DNA of 64,000 nucleotides from Ixodes scapularis (GCF_016920785.2 NW_024609880.1:53758121-53822120); one strand, 5' to 3'. Positions 9,991 through 20,956 are shown, counted from the first letter of the stretch. Made by a program: numbers and translations. The notes: generated from the sequence alone by a model not told the origin.

Positions 9991-11535
9991 GGGGACATAA
10001 TGCAACGCATCTTGTTTTCTTTTCAAAATGGTAAGTAATAAACAAGAGCAGAGTTTGCTTGTTCAGTGTGTTATAAGGGTTTGGTTAGCTCGCAGGCACG
10101 CCCAATGCACCAGTGGGCCTTTTCCACATAAAGACGGCGCCAACTATGCTCATTGAAATTGGATAAATGAATGGTCTGGGGCATGCAACTAGCCCTTTCA
10201 TTCGGGTGGCGGCTCGCATCACCAACTACATATCTCTGCAGGGACAAGCTCAAACAGTATGCACCGGCAGTGCATTCTCGTTCATCATAATTTTTGACTA
10301 GGAAAAATTAGGGTGAAATGATTATCGCGAAATATTTCAACCAAATTTCCAGCCTTTTTACCTCTTTCTCTTCCAGATGAATCGCAAAATTATGGTTAAT
10401 GCGACGCGAATGAAAACGGCCTGTCTGCAAGTTGTTTTGCACCAACGCCGAGTCTCGGCCTGATTGACATGAGGTGGCCCTGAAAATTCCTTAATGCTTT
10501 CTTTTCCAAGAATACTGTGTTGCGTGTAATAAAATGGCAACAGATGAGACATAAAGGAGGCGGGAGAGGTAGCAAGTGGTGCATCTCTCTTCGGAGTTTC
10601 CTCCGTTTCCAGACAAATACAGTACCAAGTGGCTGGCTACACAAGTATGCCTGGTGGGATCACAAGTAAGAATAGATGGATGCATTTGGCCGAGCCCTTC
10701 TTATTGGGTGGTGAGTTGCACCACCAGTAATGAGCCCAACCTATGTGCTCGCAGTCGGGGGCAAATGCAGAACTCGTTTTTTTTTTTTTTTTTTTTTTTT
10801 TTTTGGGGGGGGGGGGGGGGGGGGCGACCGCTTCCATCGTCGTCGTCGTCCCCCCCCCCCCCCCCCCCCCCCCCTACCCCCTTGTATCCGCCCTTGCTGG
10901 CAGTTCGTTCTAGCTTCGCTCAAGTTACGGGGAAATTGAAGTGAAAATAATAAGCTTCCAGCCTCTTGGCATGTCGTGTGGCAATGATACCGGGTCTCGG
11001 CTCCTAAAATTCTCTAGCAAGTGTTCTAAAATGCGTATTTAGCGCATCGGCGCGCAAGGAGGAGCGCGGCAATCAAAGGGCAACATAGGTCCATGCGCGC
11101 GCCGTCATTGGTTGAGGTTGGGGGTAAACAAAAGCATCTGGGCGCGTTTAGGGAGTAAACAAACAAACGAGGTGTGCAAGGAGCAGACGAACTTGCACGC
11201 AAACGAGGCAGGAGTGGGATAGCTGTCTAAGAAGAGCGCAGGCATGCGCAGAACCTGTATTGAAAAAAGATTGATTTTGCGCGTCACCAATCAAGTATAG
11301 GTGGCGCAAGCTACTACACCCATACGACTTCATCGATTTGTGATTGTGAAGGTATCGCTCTATCGGTACGCAATAATACGAGTCGTTTTACAAGTTTACG
11401 ATCAAATCAATCCAATCCAAGGCCGTGGCATCACAAAATGGCGGTGCCTACAAGAATACGATAGTGTGTGCTGTTGACGCTTCCGACCCCGAACTGGACA
11501 ATTTTGCGCTTGCTTTGTACCTCGTTTGTTGAAAA
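9984..11535. other. Intergenic region LCMT1-BACC1 and BACC1 promoter side
   Basis: Contains the homopolymer cluster at 10778-10874 and CpG-richer sequence from about 11030 toward BACC1. No exon was recognised. The promoter presumably lies in the last few hundred bases. Confidence 0.5.
10778..10874. repeat. Homopolymer cluster: T run, G run, TCG repeats, C run
   Basis: A T run (about 10778-10804) is followed directly by a G run (10805-10824), then a short (GTC)n stretch and a C run (10851-10874). The proline- and glycine-rich ORFs here are artefacts of these runs. Confidence 0.9.
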
Positions 11536-11559
11536 ATGAGTCACGGAAGTGCAAGCAAG
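11536..11559 (+). CDS. BACC1: BACC1 exon 1 (MSHGSASK)
   Basis: ATG at 11536 with aaaa directly before it; 24 nt of coding, then donor gtgagg at 11560. Too short for ORF finding, but its phase and residues match the family's N-terminus. Confidence 0.85.
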
Positions 11560-14500
11560 GTGAGGTCCACGCTCCGCTAGATTTTCCCTCCCTCGAACTT
11601 TAGATCTCGTTTCCGTTATCGCGGAGCGAGTTTTCGCGCAAAGAGCGCCTTTCAAATTTTGCTTGTCGTTTTCTGGAACATCATAGATGTTATTGCCCTT
11701 GAACAAATAGCATTTCGTGGGCCAAGGACTTTTTGGAACATTAGCGGACCGCTACAGCGGTGATAGCTCACGTGCGCTCCCCGTGTTGCCTTAAAACGTT
11801 TCGTGTCATCCCCCCCGTATTTTACGAAGCATCGTTACAATTATAAACCTGGACCAAAGGACCAGTTTTCTATTATCTCTTTTTATTGTGCGGTTCTTCG
11901 CGCGTGCCCCTCTACGTACCCAATTCTGTCATTGGCTTATATTTCGGAGACGATGTCCCCATTCTTTTAGTCCATTCAGAGCTGTTATTACCAATCACCA
12001 TCTGTAAATTTAACAGATAATCCTGCATACAATGTGTTAGATACCTTAATCACTGCGCCAATTTCTGTAAAATATTAAAAGAACCCCCCCCCCCCTTTTT
12101 TTTCGCAAAAAAAAAAAAAAGAGAAAAATGTATGAAGTTAATTATTCAACAAACCTTGCAGGTGGGTGAAATCTTCACAGCGGCAGGAGCCGCATTCACT
12201 AAGCTGGGAGAGCTGGCTGTACAGCTGTACTCCGCATCGGAGCCGTCTCCTGCCGGGTGAGTACTAGCTGTCCCACAACCACACCTGATGCACAGCGCTT
12301 CAGGGAGCAGAGCAAGTACCGTGGACATTTAGTGCTTGAAACTTTGGTGTGAACATGATGAGAGAAGGCTGAGAGCTTTTCTCCTAGCAGCAAGCTGTTT
12401 TTCTAAAGTGATCGCTTGATTCAAAGGGTAAAACCACCATAATCCAATCCAGTCTAGCTCCCTTGGGAAGTTTGTAGTGGCATGACTAGCATGACATGGC
12501 ACACAATGCATCTGTGCAATGCACATGTGCTAGAATGCAGTGTTGGCTACATTATCTCCGTTGCCGCAGCTCTGCGTAAAGGTCACTTGGGTTTTGATTC
12601 TCAGCAGGGAAACGACTGCTTATCTTTCAGGAGTGCACGGTTAGCTCTGTGCTATAGTCGGTTGCAAGTCAAGAAGGTAGGAGAAGCTCCTCCCACAAGC
12701 GTGATGCGCCCGTTTCAAATCTCTCCGCAGTCGAAAGAAGAGTTCACTGGAAACGGAAACGCTCCTTGTTCCGCTTCAGTGAATTCCAACTTGTCTCCGA
12801 TCCCACTTTTTAAGAAAGCGACCTTTGTATTCATCGGAGAGGGAACCGAGCCCCTGAAAGCCTTTGTATCCATCGGGGGGGGGGGGGGGGGGGGGGGAGC
12901 TAATCCCCAAAAGTCGTATTTGTTTCCGTCGGTGGGGGAAAACACTAATCTCCCTCTCGTGGCTTCCACAATGCTAAGTCAAAGTCGAAAGATAAAGCAA
13001 ATATGTAAAGAAAGGCAAGACCCTCCTCGCGCGTTGGCCGCGACGTCACGGAAATGGTGGGACGCTATTGGATGCGGCGGTGGCGGAGGGATATCTGATT
13101 CCCTTTGAGGGGCATTTGCCGCTACCTTCTTAACCTGTAACTGACTATAGGCGCAAGGTGGTGTCGGGAAGTGGTTTGCAACAGCGACCGCCATCTTAAT
13201 ACTCTCATGCTAACACAATCTTCCTTGTGAAGTTGGTGTTTTGTCTTATTCTGTTTTATTTTTATATTGCCACACTACGGGTTTTGGCATAACTTGAGCA
13301 GGGAACCTCTTTCAGAAATAGCTGCACAAGCTATTTGCAATGTAATGGCTCTTTTGGTAGATGCACGAATGCAAGCTGTAGTTCGTTCCCTCCTATGTTG
13401 ACAGTGCGGTGGAGACTCTGTGCTTGTTGAACGATCCATACGTCTAGCCTTTGCCACGTGATCACTCCCTTGCCCACACCCACGTGCAAAAGTGGGGTGA
13501 GTCGATGAAAGGGAGACAGCCGGTTGGTTCCACGAGTGCATAGCTCCCACTGCGCTGTCAGCCTAGAGGTGAACGTAGCGTAGCAATTTATGTGGTGCGT
13601 TTTACGAAAAGTGAGGTAACTGTCTCGTCCAAAAGATGCTTTTATCGTCCGTTTTTTTTTTTGTTGGTTTTTTTTCACTTGGGAAACCAGTTTTGTGTAC
13701 TCCTTGTTCACGGTGCTTGGACTGCATGTGAGCGCGATGCCTGGCTGAAACTCGCTGTGACTCACTTGCGGCCTTCGCAGGGGCAAGTGGACGGACGACG
13801 AAGTCGAGATGCTTCGGAATGCGGTGAAACGGTTCGGCGATGACCTGAATAAGATTAGCGATCACATAAAGAACCGAACCATGTAAGTGGGCACCAGAAG
13901 CAGAAGGTCAGCTCCGAAACGAAGAGTTGGGAAAATCTGATGTACACCAAACGCTTTCCAGCGCCATTGTTCGCATCTTGCCCGATAATGCCTGCACACC
14001 GACATTATGCCTATAGTGTAATGTTGCAGGTTTTGTTGCGTTGAGCTCCCACGCTATATAGCCAGGGTATTTTTGTTTGGTGTTCTATATTTCATAAACT
14101 TCTGATATTAATAAAAAAAAATGGGTGGTATATTTCTGGCTTAAATTTAAAAAGAAAAACAGTATGAACCTCCCCCCCTTTTTCATTTTCGGAATTTGGA
14201 AGATTTGGGGTAGTACTTCCTTGCATGAAGTTAAAGGAAAAAAAAGAAGAGATTCAAGGTTATTTGGCTGAAGGGGTAATTTACACAACAAAAAATTGCC
14301 ATTTCACTTTTAGTAGTAATTTTTTGGTTGTAGAAATCAATTGGCTCCTTCCGCAATTGTTATTATATTAGCAATATGTGCCATTTTTTATTTCCATGTA
14401 ATTTTAAGAATGAGGATCAAGAGACCATTGGTTTACCATGGCCGTGCAGATATCGAGTTTAACCTGGTTCCGACACAGCGTGTTCGGGGCACAGATTTTT

Positions 14501-16110
14501 GGTGATGTTGAGTCCTACCCCGGGAACAAGGAACCTCACGCTACGAACTTCTTTCATTCAGGGAAGATAGTGGTAACAAACATACTAGAGCAGTGTTACA
14601 TCCGATCCGATCCACAAATGTTTTATGCATCATTCTTTCGCTGTGCGCTTTAAACAGTTCCGACAATGTTACAAAGCAGTTTCTCGTAGGTGGCGCATAG
14701 ATTTAACCACGGAAATGCCGCACAACCCCGAAGGGTTTCAAGGCCTTCCTATGGTCAATGCCAGTGCGTTTTCTGGAGAGCCTAGATTTAAAAGGTAGCA
14801 ACTTGCACCATGGAAAACGTTTGCAGTGTAATGCCAACCACCTCCCGTGCAGATCGGGTGCACGTGCGTGCGTAGCGGAGAGAGGAGGTAGCGGGGAGAG
14901 AAGCAAAACGGATGAAGGTGCTTGCAGAATAAATTTTTTGCCTCTTCCTTGCAATGTGACCGCAATTGAGCTGTTGGAAACGCTTCCTCTCATTGTAAGC
15001 AGTTGCCTTTACATCTGTAACAAAATGGTACGTGTTTGGGGAGAACGTACTCATTCGCCTAATTCGATCGCGGTGTTTGTCGCTTTTCCCACTCTTCGTT
15101 TTGGCCCGAGCATTGCCGACTTCGCGTTCGGTGCCCCGCCACGAGAGGGCACATGCCGCGGACCCTCTCTAAAACGGTTCCTCTGGGGGCTCCCATGCAG
15201 CAGCCAGATAAAGAACAGCATGAAGCGCAAGGCGTACGAGGAGGCCGGTCTGCCCATTAAGAAGCAGCAGCAGCAGGTGTCCGTAGCCCTCAAGGCAGCG
15301 CAGGAAGGAGCGCAGACCACCCTCGCGGGTGGGCTGCTTGCGCAGGCGGCTGGCGCCACTAAATCGGCAGGTAGGCACGTCAAGGACTGCCCTCGGACTA
15401 TAGTAGTTGGTTTCACTTGTGAGCAAAGCCGAAGCTACGGGCACGAGCGTGTTGGCCCGCGAACGACGCTTGCACTGCATGAGTGTGCATGTTCGGCAGA
15501 GACGGTGAAAGCCACGTGCTCGCTCTTGCATTTTCTGCTATGCTCACACCTAAAGATTATAATAGTGAATTTCCTGGCATTTGCCAGGGTCAAAGGCAAC
15601 ACCTCGTGATGGTCTCGTATGCCCACACGCTAGCCGAGTCGGGCCACAATATTTGCGTGACCTCAAGTTTCGTAAATGTTGCATGTTGAGTGACTCGCCA
15701 CAAAATGTAAAGGGGACACTCATATACAAAAACAAGCATTTGTTTTTTCGTGCAATAGCACTAAAAAATGCTGCCCCGATGCCATTCAGGAGAATAGTAT
15801 ACTCGTCTAGAAAAACGGATGCATTTAAATTAAAATCATGGTGGTATTGCAAAGGGATGAGACATCGGGCCATTTCTTTTGGCTTGATGTCGCATCCACA
15901 GAGGATAGCCATTATTTGTCACCACGGAAGGTTGTCAGAAGCCATGTATGCACATGCTCAGTTGTTGTGCCGTGACGCTTGTCTAACTGAAGGAGGCCTT
16001 TTCTGCTTCCAACAGACATGACGCTCAACATGCTGAATGCCACCGAAACGGAAGTGGACGTCGAAGGGCTCGGGGGCACGGGCAAGCTGGACTACGACAG
16101 TTCCTCCTGA
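11536..16110 (+). CDS. BACC1: BPTF-associated chromatin complex component 1 (BAP18), complete, five coding exons
   Basis: Small nuclear protein found with NURF/BPTF and MLL1-type complexes in other animals; it has a SANT-like domain that binds modified chromatin. Coding exons: 11536-11559, 12162-12256, 13781-13882, 15201-15370 and 16016-16110, total 486 nt, giving 161 aa plus TGA (human about 172). The N-terminus MSHGSASK is followed by VGEIFTAAGAAFTKLGELAV, nearly the human sequence as I recall it. The SANT/Myb-like helices lie at about residues 42-85 (KWTDDEVEMLRNAVKRFGDD, then QIKNSMKRKAYEEAGLP). A short polyglutamine KKQQQQ follows, and the acidic tail has VDVEGLG, also conserved. Start chosen because its first exon splices in phase 0 directly to VGEIF. 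Introns are 0.6-1.9 kb; intron 2 holds a 499 bp MITE. Identification is very secure. Confidence 0.95.
12162..12256 (+). CDS. BACC1: BACC1 exon 2 (VGEIF...SPAG)
   Basis: Acceptor ttgcag to 12161 and donor gtgagt from 12257; 95 nt, phase 0 to 2. It encodes the most conserved segment of the protein. Confidence 0.95.
12652..13150. mobile_element. MITE, CTATAGTC family, copy 1
   Basis: The left end CTATAGTCGGTTGCAAGTCA then AGAAGGTAG is inverted at the right end (CTACCTTCTTAACCTGTAAC then TGACTATAG). 499 bp in BACC1 intron 2. It contains a G run of about 22 at 12878-12897. ORFs inside are shadows. Copy 2 is 20367-20538. Confidence 0.8.
13781..13882 (+). CDS. BACC1: BACC1 exon 3 (SANT domain, first part)
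   Basis: Acceptor ttcgcag to 13780 and donor gtaagt from 13883; 102 nt. It encodes KWTDDEVEMLRNAVKRFGDD and then LNKISDHIKNRT. Confidence 0.95.
13883..15200. other. BACC1 intron 3, nothing recognised
   Basis: AT-rich in 14080-14400, GC-richer toward exon 4. Several ORFs cross it, none with recognisable content. Confidence 0.55.
15201..15370 (+). CDS. BACC1: BACC1 exon 4 (end of SANT, basic and polyQ linker)
   Basis: Acceptor atgcag to 15200 (the next cag, 3 nt later, is a possible NAGNAG alternative) and donor gtaggc from 15371. The split codon AT|C gives Ile, then SQIKNSMKRKAYEEAGLP. Confidence 0.93.
16016..16110 (+). CDS. BACC1: BACC1 exon 5 (acidic C-terminus)
   Basis: Acceptor caacag to 16015. 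It encodes DMTLNMLNATETEVDVEGLG and the tail KLDYDSSS, then TGA at 16108-16110. Confidence 0.93.
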
Positions 16111-16242
16111 GCTGACGCACCTCACCACTGCAAGGAAAATCACATCGCCATCATCATGTCCAACTTTACGTACATGCATGCCGGATTGTATGTACAACTG
16201 TCAGATCATGATCTTTGCCACCCACGCTTTGTCCCTCGTGTT

Positions 16243-16248
16243 AATAAA
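16243..16248 (+). terminator. Poly(A) signal of BACC1
   Basis: AATAAA 133 bp after the BACC1 stop, a normal distance, with a T-rich stretch after it. Confidence 0.7.
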
Positions 16249-17047
16249 ACAATGTCTTTAGTAGTGTGTCGGCAGATATATGGAGTTGCTGCAAATAGTC
16301 CAGTTAAAGGGACACGGACAGGGCATTTATGCTTGCCAAGGTACATGACATATGGGAAACCAACTACCCGGAACACAATTTGCAGCTTGAAATTTGAATT
16401 TGTTTTCTTTCTGCCCGAAAACCGCAGATTGAAAACTGTCAGGTTTGAGTTGCACTCCTTCTCTTCCCCGTGGTCACATACCTTTCTCTATGGTTTAGAC
16501 ACACACACCAAATATAGTCAAAGCTGTGAGTCATTGAAGGCACACACTCAATGTTAAAAATATAACAAAATGTGATACCCATTGTTTGTGGCTCCTAGAA
16601 AAGCTGGAAATATATTGATTTAAAAAAAAAAAAAAGGGTTGCTCAGAGAACCAGAAGCCCTCAGCATAATTCTCAACATGGCGTGGGCGTCTTGGGCTGG
16701 ACATCGGAACAAAGCGGATTAAACGACGACGGGCGTGGGACCTCTACTTCAGAACTGTCGTTTGCAGTACTGGCGAATCTGTCTAGCTTCGAAAGAGAAA
16801 CCATTTACAGAATAAAACAGAATTTACTGCATACGACAGACCCGACCACCAAGCTGACTTGCATGAAGATGTTGCCGAGTCGTTGTCTAGTCTCCTGGCT
16901 GAAGACCGCCCGCCTTACGAACACGAATTGGTAGGAATTTGAAAAACATGCAAACGTCAAGCACGACGTGCTTGACTTTTGCGTTTTTCGTGCAAGTTTT
17001 TCGGCTGCTTCGCAGAAGAAGAAAAACAGAAAAAAAAAAAGAAAGAC
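16249..17047. other. Intergenic region between convergent BACC1 and C5orf22
   Basis: BACC1 (+) and C5orf22 (-) converge here. No canonical minus-strand AATAAA was seen for C5orf22 in this stretch. Confidence 0.5.
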
Positions 17048-17314
17048 GTTTACAACTTCCTGTAAGGCCGAATTAGAGCACAGCTCTTGCGGGGAGGGTA
17101 TGGAGGGGGCGGTATGCCCCTCCTCCTCCATCCCCCTCCCTCCCACACGGTGCATTATGGGAAACGTCCCATAATGCAACGTGCATGTCACCGCGGTGCA
17201 TTGTGGGACGTTTCCCATTATGCACTGTGCAATTACGGCTACGCGTCGTGCCGACGCATTACGGTTACGCCGACGCCGCTGAAGCCAGAAACAAGTGCTT
17301 AAGAGCTGCGCTCT
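17048..17314 (+). mobile_element. Variable-cargo repeat family, copy A
   Basis: Begins GTTTACAACTTCCTGTAAGG, then GCCGAATTAGAGCACAGCTC, and ends GCTTAAGAGCTGCGCTCTAA. The inner AGAGCNCAGCTCTT and AAGAGCTGCGCTCT are inverted. Its core holds four copies of a GCATTATGGGA-type motif in alternating orientation. It lies just downstream of the C5orf22 stop. Confidence 0.75.
17140..17232. promoter_or_regulatory. Cluster of Staf/ZNF143-like sites inside repeat copy A
   Basis: TTTCCCATAATGCACCGTG (inverse strand, about 17147-17165) and TCCCACAATGCACCGCG (inverse strand, about 17190-17206) each miss the recalled Staf/SPH consensus YWCCCRNMATSCMYYRCR at about one position. Two weaker inverted copies lie beside them. 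Confidence 0.4.
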
Positions 17315-17547
17315 AAAAAAAATGTGGTCTGGTGTAGTCACATTATCTTGGCAACACAGTCCACCACTACATTTCTCGCAAATACTGCAAAACCTTCAGT
17401 CCAGTTACCTGTACACAGGATGAAAGTGTTCCACGCCTCCCCCGCCAGTGGTCACAAAATATGATTACAACACACTGGTTCGCAGTCAAATGCAAAATGT
17501 GTAAACCAGCTTTGACAGAAGCGAACGACTGCAACAAGCGTGAGACT

Positions 17548-18516
17548 TTACTCTAAATTCCCAGGTGCCGACGGCTCATCATAGTCCAGTGAGACGTCCA
17601 ATTCACCGTACAGTTCTCGCAGCGCGTCCAAAACTTTTTCCTGAACAAAGTCCACGTCTGAAGGCGGGCAGTACCCGTCTAAGCTCGAGCGTGCTATTGT
17701 GATGAGCGCGGGCTTGGCGTTTAGTCGTCCGAGAAAACGGGTGGTGCTCCCTATGAGAGCTAGGATCTCGTCGCGTGAGCTCACATGATGCGGCAGCTGC
17801 GAGTCCATGTCGCAGGTACAGCCGGCATCATGGATTAGCTTGGCTTCTAACGGCTCCCCCTTGGGAGGTCGGATTGTGAGGTCGTTACACAGATCTAGCA
17901 GGCGAGGGTCGACTTTGGCGTCGGCGACCGGGGAATTAACAGTGTCGTCTCTCAAATCAACTCCAGAGTCGGTATCTCGGTCGACTGGCTTCCCTAGTGC
18001 ACAGACTTTGACGGAATCACCCGAATCGGCTTGCAGGTCAACCCCCGAAGTAGCTTCAGGGTTATTAATAGGACCGACTTCGTGGCAGAGCCCATTCAAA
18101 GTCTCAATGCTAGAACCTCTGTTTGACGATTCGGCGGTGGGTAGATGGCGCTGCAACTGTTCCTTGAGGTGCTGAAGCTGAGCCCTGCGTTTCGCCTGGG
18201 CTTTCTCGAGCAGGCCGGGGTCTGCAGTGGGGTCGGGAAACGAAGCGTGGTACAGCTGACGCAGCAGTTGCATCTGGGACTGACTCAGTACCATGGCAAA
18301 GGGATCCTGGGTGCTGTAGAAGTCGAGGTCAATGTCCAGCACGAAGCAACGATCCTCCGGCTGCCAGGCATTTCCTCCGTCGTTGGGTTTAGCTTCCAGC
18401 AGGGCGTCCAAAGTCTGTACTCGCAGCCCGAGTTCATGGCCCTCATCCACTTGGTGCGTCCACATGCACTCGCTCAGGAAGTAAGGCAGGGGACAGGTCA
18501 CCCGGGCTTGGCCATC
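17548..18516 (-). CDS. C5orf22: C5orf22 homologue exon 2 (terminal)
   Basis: Acceptor tactctag ends at 18517. The exon opens DGQARVTCPLPYFLSE in phase 0 and ends GNLE-TAA at 17548. The true exon extends 15 nt upstream of the GTG at 18501. Confidence 0.93.
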   Translation of the reverse strand, partial: DGQARVTCPLPYFLSECMWTHQVDEGHELGLRVQTLDALLEAKPNDGGNAWQPEDRCFVLDIDLDFYSTQDPFAMVLSQSQMQLLRQLYHASFPDPTADPGLLEKAQAKRRAQLQHLKEQLQRHLPTAESSNRGSSIETLNGLCHEVGPINNPEATSGVDLQADSGDSVKVCALGKPVDRDTDSGVDLRDDTVNSPVADAKVDPRLLDLCNDLTIRPPKGEPLEAKLIHDAGCTCDMDSQLPHHVSSRDEILALIGSTTRFLGRLNAKPALITIARSSLDGYCPPSDVDFVQEKVLDALRELYGELDVSLDYDEPSAPGNLE

Positions 18517-20956
18517 CTAGAGTAGATAGTAGATGACAAGCAATTTAAGCATAAACATGGGTTAGCAAAAAAAAATGTGTTGTGCCATATATAAGAACTC
18601 CTGATGTTTTGACGTGGCGGCGCAGCATTTGGCCATGTCGGCAGCGGTTGCTCTGGTTATACCGCTTGGCAATGCGATGCGATGTCTGCCAGTTTGAATT
18701 CGGCCTTGTGTTACTTGCCTCAGCCTTTCATACTCGGCTTGCGTGTGCCTTATGCAGGGGATCAAAGGGTCGCGAGATTGAACCTTGCATCGCTATGCAT
18801 GTGAAAAGTACAATGACAAAGGCCACAGTACAGTGATGTGACTGCTCTGCTAAGGTGGAGCAAACCCCTATAAATGGGACAAACTAACTTAAATATATTT
18901 GCAACAAATTCGCTTGGCCCTGTATTGTGAAAACATAAATTAACACCACAAAGAGTGCCTATAGCTTGTTTCCATTCTGTCCGGTATGCTAGGAAAAGCT
19001 TGGTGTGCAAGCAGGTAGCTTTACAACAGGATTCTGCTTTATGTGTATTTGTGCAGAGGGTGTATTTGTACTGTTTTTCACCTAAAGCATTGTAGTGAAA
19101 CCAAGCCTACAGGCATGAAATCTTGTATTGGCAAATTTTCTTTTGCACAGATGGCACATTTCAAAGCAAAGTGCTTGACATATTTTGCACATGGTATCAT
19201 TCCCTGGTGACAATTACTTTTATTGATTACTCGCTTCAATGCACCGCTTTTATGGTGCAATGTCGACACAACAGAGAGGGAATGCTCGTAGTAGATAAAC
19301 TGCTCGCATGGTAAGCACAACACCAAATTGGCACAAGATATCTATAGCCTTGGCTCTGCCACCCCTATAAGGTGAAACAAACGACAGCAATGACCTCGTG
19401 CTCACCGATATCATATTCAGCTAGGCTCCTCTTTGGCAGCGATGCGGAGAGCAAGTCATCTACTTCTTGCACAAGGGTTTCGGTGACTTTAGAATGACGC
19501 CGAGCTCTGATTGGCTTTGATTGAAAAGATATTGGGTAGACTTCAATGCTTAAAATCCACCCCCCCCCCCCCCCTTTTTTTTCCCGTCAATAAGAATTTG
19601 GCATTCTGACATCATTGCGACCCCCTGTGCACGAAGCAGACCAACTTGCGCTCCACATAGGTTTACCTCCTCCATCTGGGGATGCCCAAACAAACACCTT
19701 GAAAATGAAATTTGCAATGGTGTAACTATCTCGGTAAACATACACTTTCTGGCTTCTGCTCTGACCATATAGAAATTACTTCGTTCTTTCAGCTTTTAAG
19801 CACTGTTCAATAGGAGCTTGCTTGAAAGAATGTTTTTGTCCTTGCAGCACTTGGGATCGAAAGCAATTGCAGCATGTTGCCCTCTCTGATGCAATAATTG
19901 AAGTGAAAACTGACAGCAAGGGCGTTTTAAAAACCCACATGTAAAAGAAAAAGAAATTATCTCAATAAAAAGGTACAATGTCCTTATTGACAAGCAATCG
20001 TTTTCAGTTATGCAAAAAGAGCAAGCCACAAGTGAAATACCCCGCTGTGCAAATGAACATACCTAAAAGGCTTTGTCCGAATCAAAATCCACCTTATTTG
20101 CCTGTTGCGTAAAAGTGCACTAGCGAGCTACACTTAGTTATTCATTCAATATTCATTATGAAGTGAAGGTGTTGAAGGGTCCCCCAAAGCCCGCTGCAAG
20201 TTACATAATTGTTTCGAAGATTAAGTCATGCTAGTTAATGAACTCAATGGCTGCACGTCTACCCTGGGGTGGTGAACATCTAGCTTGCACACAAAATGGC
20301 GAAGGCTAGAAAAGCCAGATCAACAGGGATTTTAATGACAACAATGAATGTGCACCAAGCCTATCCCTATAGTCTGTTGCAGGTTAAGCTCCTCCCAAAA
20401 AGCTTTCTGCTTGCTAGGATTGCTGGTTTCGCCCTCCTCAACTATTCTCATCTTCATCATGCTCTACTAAAGTGTACAAACTGGTATGTTTTGTGGGAGG
20501 AGCATATCCTGTTTTTCTTAACCTGCAACACGCTATGGTTCTTCCCATATGAGCAGCTGCACTAACCAAAGTTACAAACATCCACCGCACCGTGGCGCCA
20601 CCATACACCTCGAATTTTCACTGCTTTCACCGTACCCTAGAGCCGATGAGGAACTGTTGATCTCCGTCGGGCAGCTGGTCCGACCACGGAGACCGCACCC
20701 AGAGCACACGGTCGAGGTGTCCCGCAAGGGCTGCCGGCAGGATCCAGCTCTCGATGTCGACCACGTCGAGGACATGGTCCCGGTCCCGACAACGGGCCGG
20801 GTCCAGGCCAGGCGGTAGCACCAGGTCCGGGTGCGCGTCAAAGTGGACCATGAGCACCTTGGAAAAGGGTAGTTTCTTGCGGCCGATGGCCCGGTAGATG
20901 TGGTGCAGCGCATGGTGGTGCGGCTCGACCACGTACACCGGCACTGGTCGAACCAT
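17548..20956 (-). CDS. C5orf22: UPF0489 family protein, C5orf22 homologue, two coding exons
   Basis: Function is unestablished. Coding exons on the minus strand: 20956-20636 (107 codons) and 18516-17548 (322 codons plus TAA), giving 429 aa against about 442 in human. Conserved blocks that I recognise: VYVVE.H at residues 7-13, YRAIG at 21-25, HFDAHPDL at 38-45, IESWILPA, the junction FLIGSR-DGQARVT that mirrors the human protein, FVLDIDLDFYS near 165-175, LPHHVSS, and TIARSSLDGYCPP.DVD..QEKVLDAL near the end. The DAHPD and LDIDLDF motifs look like the metal-ligand motifs of the arginase/deacetylase fold (inference). The middle, about residues 180-330, is low-complexity and poorly conserved. 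The start ATG is the first possible before VYVVE; an upstream non-coding exon cannot be excluded because aacag precedes it. The single intron (18517-20635) carries two MITEs. Confidence 0.93.
19451..19649. mobile_element. Foldback MITE, GCCGAGCT family, copy 2
   Basis: Left arm GCAAGTCATCTACTTCTTGC and GCCGAGCTCTGATTGGC; right arm GGCATTCTGACATCATTG and GAAGCAGACCAACTTGC. A C/T homopolymer tract (19558-19583) occupies the centre. It lies in the C5orf22 intron. Confidence 0.75.
20367..20538. mobile_element. MITE, CTATAGTC family, copy 2
   Basis: Left end CTATAGTCTGTTGCAGGTTA; right end TTAACCTGCAACACGCTATG. An inner inverted CTCCTCCCA/TGGGAGGAG pair is also present. It lies in the C5orf22 intron. 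Confidence 0.75.
20636..20956 (-). CDS. C5orf22: C5orf22 homologue exon 1
   Basis: Begins MVRPVPVYVVE and ends FLIGSR at donor gtacgg (20635 downward), phase 0. It contains the HFDAHPD motif. The longer overlapping minus-strand ORF in another frame is a shadow. Confidence 0.92.

Noticed and set aside
10576..10944. Proline/glycine/phenylalanine-rich proteins
   Set aside because: Translations of homopolymer runs.
14758..15609. 283-codon + strand ORF, one of the longest in the window
   Set aside because: Its overlap with BACC1 exon 4 gives it coding-like composition; the correct splice phases define a much smaller exon and the remainder shows no family resemblance.
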